Source: Bin80 sp965220935 (GTDB lineage: Bacteria; Bacteroidota; Rhodothermia; Rhodothermales; Bin80). From it: a stretch of 64,000 nucleotides of DNA. Location: assembly GCA_965220935.1 (NCBI GenBank), contig OZ244857.1, positions 186,001-250,000 of the forward strand, given 5' to 3'. The notes below the pieces were generated by a model, which worked only from the letters and a program-made list of their open reading frames with translations, was not told the origin of the DNA and made no database searches. A program made the position numbers and the translations under genes. The number at the start of each line of letters is the position of its first letter. The stretch's first letter is position 1. This document shows positions 61,022 to 64,000 of the stretch, piece by piece.

Positions 61022-64000
61022 ACTCAAATACGCTGAGCTGAGCATTATTACGGGCCACAATGATCATCATCCGATTAGCAACCATCAGGGTAAGTATATT
61101 TCGAATCTGACCTTCTACGAAAAACCCAGACTCAGACCATGAGAGAGGTTCAAGAGAGGGCATGGTCAAGGCTGTACCATAGCTGGCATCATATCTTCCA
61201 GCTTCTGGTTTTACTTCATGTAAGTTACCCCCCGCCAGTAGGAGTAATTCATTTTCAGTGACCAGTTCAGATAGCCCGTAGATTGGAGAGAGTTGCATTT
61301 CTTCGGGTGCAGGAGTCAGGGTAAAATGGCCTGTCCCGTCATTGATTCCAATCATGGTCTGAAGTTGGGTCGCTTGCAAGTGTGTGGATTGGCTTAGAAC
61401 TTCCTCAGAAAAAATATCTACTATTGTAGCTTCTGCGTAGGATTCATATGTTGGAAACACCTGAACCAAGGAAGGGATCTGACGGACCAGATCATGGCGT
61501 AAATGCCATGGGAATAAGACATCATCAATGGTTCTTGCAAAAATCTGCTCAATTCTACCATTGCGGTCAAAATCACCGACCCACATATCCACTGGAGCTT
61601 TGAACCGAGAGTTAAGGCCATGATTACCTGCAACAAAATCAAGATCGCCATCTTGATCTATATCTATTGGAAGGATGGACTGCCACCATCCAGAGGTGGC
61701 TTCTAATCCAGCCTCAGTAGTTTGGAAGGTACCGTTGGTGTTTTTTAGAAAAGTAAGCGGCATCCATTCACCCGCGAGCAATAAGTCAGATTGAGAATCT
61801 CCATTAAAATCTGCACATGCTGCGTCGGTCACCATCCCAATGAATTCAAGATTTGGCGCAATACGAGATGTCGCATCAGTCAGGTTTCCTGAGCCGTCGT
61901 TAAGAATCAGTTGGCTGCTGACTGGGAAACCATAAGCAAAGGGCTGTAATCGACTACCAATGAAGAGATCTATGTCCCCATCCAACTCAACATCTATCGG
62001 GCATACCGTGGAAGTTGGGAAAAAGCCTTGATTAGAAAGCCCGATCAGGGACTCATCGCGCGAAAAACCACCAGCACCATCGTTCAAATACAAACGATCA
62101 ACTAGAGCGGAGCTACTGCTGGGCAGTTCACTTGATCCACTCGCAACATATAGATCATGATCGCCATCACCATCAATATCCAGCCATGCGCAGTCTACAT
62201 CTTCGGAAATAGCATCCTGCTCAAGAGCATCTTGTTTGAATTCCGTAAAGGAGCCGTGGTCGGTTTGGACAAAAATTGCTCCTGGCTGATTGCGGGCCCC
62301 TCCAAGGTAGAGGTCATATCGTCCGTCCCCATTAGCATCCCCTTTGCATATTGATGGCCCTTCTGTAGAGCGCATGTGAAACAGTAAAGGTTGTTGATCA
62401 AAATCACTGAATGGGTTCTCAATGTGTTGCCATATGAGCCCAATGGAGTCAGGATGAATTGGAACCATGAGCGGAGTATAGTTTTCTGGCCGTTCAGGTC
62501 TATGAGACTTTGGAGGGGGAGGTTCGTGAAGAACAAGGCGTTGATTTGTTGTAACATTTTGATCAACGGTCATTGCCCCACTCGGCCAATGGGTGACAAG
62601 TGAATCTAAGGTCGTAACGTTAAGCCCAAGTCCCAGATGTAGCACTGGATCAACACTACTTTGAAATCCACGGACTGGCTGTTGCTCAATATACCAGAGT
62701 GTTTCTTCTTTCCATGCACTGATCTGTGCACCTATCGCATGCGTATTCGCAGGTGCACCTTTGAGCTGAATCTGAAGCCAGCGGCGCTTGGGGTAATGAT
62801 CTACGGCTCGGTTGCGAAATAACATTGGTGCGCTCCCGACATTATTGATGACTAAATCTAAATCTCCGTCCAGATCCAAATCCCCATAGGCGTTGCCATT
62901 CGAAAACCCAGGTGTAGCGAGTCCCCAGATCTCAGTGATGTCTTTGTAAGGACGTTTTTCTTGGCCAGCAAACATGTGATTGGCAATTGGCCGGGTGGGA
63001 ATCATTTCAATGAGGGTTTTCCAGTCCACATAATTTTCACTGGTAAGGATATTACGTGTATCCTCATCACGAACCGCTTCAAGGTAATCGGCATCTGTGA
63101 GGTCGCGATAAATTCCATTTGCGACAAATATATCTCGAATTCCATCGTGATCGTAATCGGCAATCAATGCGCCCCAGCTCCAATCGCTCGCATCTACTTG
63201 AAATTGTCTTCCTGCCTCTGAGAAACGAATGGTGGAATGTAGGTCATGACCGCGGTTTAATTGTAAGGTGTTTCGCGTAAACTGATGATAGTAGTCGTCA
63301 CGGATATAGGCTTGATAACGCCCCCAGCTATCAAATGCTGAAACTGTCTTGAGACGACGATCAGAGGCAGGGAGCATATCGGTTACAAAAATATCTAAGT
63401 ATCCATCACCGTTCACATCCGCAATATCTGATCCCATTGCCGCAGCGCTGATACTATTGATACTGTTGCGTAGTGATTCGCTGAACGTTCCATTTTGATT
63501 GTTGATATACAGGTAGTCAAACTCAAAAAAATCATTGGAGATGTATAGATCTGGCCATCCATCCCGATTAATGTCGCTAACGGTTGCTCCGAGCCCAAAA
63601 CCGATCTCACTACGATATATTCCTGCACTTTCTGTGACATCAGTAAACATTGATGTGGGCCAATCATTGCGAAGTAGCTTGTCCCCTCCATAGGGATGTG
63701 GAACATGACGCGTATTGATTTCTAGATTGAAATCTCCAATGCTTCGGAAGGAGTTATTAACAAGAAACATATCCAAATCTCCGTCAAGATCATAGTCCAA
63801 GAAGGTGGCGTGAGTAGAGAGGCCTTCGTCATCAAGTCCATAAGCGCGTCCAAGTTCTTCAAAGCGACCGTTGCCTTGATTGATATATAATTCATTGCGA
63901 CGATCATCATCTTGTACAAATCCAGAGTTACAGACATAGATATCTAGGAGTCCATCACCGTTGATATCGGCCATTGTCACACCAGTGCTCCAAGCGCGCT
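61011..64000 (-). CDS. FG-GAP/ASPIC-UnbV (CRTAC1-like) protein, 5' end outside the window
   Basis: Paralogue of the protein downstream, same domain order. The open frame extends to the right edge: before the ATG near 63971 it reads AWSTGVT with no stop, so at least 996 residues are present and the start and signal lie beyond 64000. FG-GAP loops such as DINGDGLLDIYV, DLDGDLDMFLV and DINRDGWPDLYI are seen, with an ASPIC/UnbV segment (AIGAQISAWKEETLW, RGFQSSVDPVLHLGLG, HWPSGAM) around 62580-62760. The tandem pair arose by duplication. The stop overlaps the next start. Confidence 0.88.
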   Translation of the reverse strand, partial: RAWSTGVTMADINGDGLLDIYVCNSGFVQDDDRRNELYINQGNGRFEELGRAYGLDDEGLSTHATFLDYDLDGDLDMFLVNNSFRSIGDFNLEINTRHVPHPYGGDKLLRNDWPTSMFTDVTESAGIYRSEIGFGLGATVSDINRDGWPDLYISNDFFEFDYLYINNQNGTFSESLRNSINSISAAAMGSDIADVNGDGYLDIFVTDMLPASDRRLKTVSAFDSWGRYQAYIRDDYYHQFTRNTLQLNRGHDLHSTIRFSEAGRQFQVDASDWSWGALIADYDHDGIRDIFVANGIYRDLTDADYLEAVRDEDTRNILTSENYVDWKTLIEMIPTRPIANHMFAGQEKRPYKDITEIWGLATPGFSNGNAYGDLDLDGDLDLVINNVGSAPMLFRNRAVDHYPKRRWLQIQLKGAPANTHAIGAQISAWKEETLWYIEQQPVRGFQSSVDPVLHLGLGLNVTTLDSLVTHWPSGAMTVDQNVTTNQRLVLHEPPPPKSHRPERPENYTPLMVPIHPDSIGLIWQHIENPFSDFDQQPLLFHMRSTEGPSICKGDANGDGRYDLYLGGARNQPGAIFVQTDHGSFTEFKQDALEQDAISEDVDCAWLDIDGDGDHDLYVASGSSELPSSSSALVDRLYLNDGAGGFSRDESLIGLSNQGFFPTSTVCPIDVELDGDIDLFIGSRLQPFAYGFPVSSQLILNDGSGNLTDATSRIAPNLEFIGMVTDAACADFNGDSQSDLLLAGEWMPLTFLKNTNGTFQTTEAGLEATSGWWQSILPIDIDQDGDLDFVAGNHGLNSRFKAPVDMWVGDFDRNGRIEQIFARTIDDVLFPWHLRHDLVRQIPSLVQVFPTYESYAEATIVDIFSEEVLSQSTHLQATQLQTMIGINDGTGHFTLTPAPEEMQLSPIYGLSELVTENELLLLAGGNLHEVKPEAGRYDASYGTALTMPSLEPLSWSESGFFVEGQIRNILTLMVANRMMIIVARNNAQLSVFEYAN

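Overview
The window reads as a chromosome segment of a Bacteroidota/Rhodothermota-type bacterium (FCB group). The grounds are a SusC/SusD outer-membrane pair, a Gld-type ABC-2 transporter operon, another TonB-dependent receptor, two giant FG-GAP/ASPIC-UnbV (CRTAC1-like) proteins, and many short signal peptides ending in AQ. Species cannot be named from the sequence. The base composition looks moderately AT-rich.

Layout. 1-12.7 kb is conserved housekeeping: the 5' part of htpG, a DUF4340 / GldG-like / permease / ATPase operon, icd, a dolichol-phosphate-mannose-synthase-like glycosyltransferase, the pyruvate dehydrogenase genes pdhA-pdhB-pdhC, a phosphodiesterase-like protein and a GH88-like hydrolase. 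12.8-26 kb is patchy: a secreted Sel1-like protein, about 2 kb of decayed DNA, tRNA-Pro(CGG), an HsdR-N-like nuclease domain protein, a HAL2-like bisphosphate nucleotidase, a TonB receptor with a TMEM220-like protein, a dead IS1634-type element, a PIN toxin gene split by a decayed TnpB element, and a frameshifted nuclease-like gene. 26-40 kb holds a cupin, a secreted GH13 amylase, a 1579-aa DUF4011/helicase/MTES-nuclease/DUF3320 protein (a probable single-gene antiphage protein), two OsmC proteins, a DUF4097 protein and the SusCD operon.

40.4-56.5 kb is an accessory island. It contains an ORF-less group II intron, a restriction-modification operon whose methyltransferase is split by an IS4/Tn5-like element with an N-terminal DruA domain, a degenerate duplicated block, an ISNCY-type element beside a short non-autonomous relative, a DUF1828 gene with an in-frame stop, a secreted protein with ten 18-aa repeats, and the intact copy of the duplicated block (Panacea protein, 2-TM protein, 14-repeat Sel1 protein). 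56.6-64 kb returns to core genes (dtd, rdgB) followed by two tandem FG-GAP/ASPIC-UnbV proteins, the second running off the right edge.

The most informative results are junctions that can be reconstructed from the sequence. The TnpB element has 24-bp perfect terminal inverted repeats and an 8-bp target duplication inside a PIN gene. The IS4 element can be removed in silico to restore a 284-aa methyltransferase whose TGA overlaps the ATG of its restriction enzyme. The Panacea/TM/Sel1 block is present twice, once decayed with 5 Sel1 repeats and once intact with 14.
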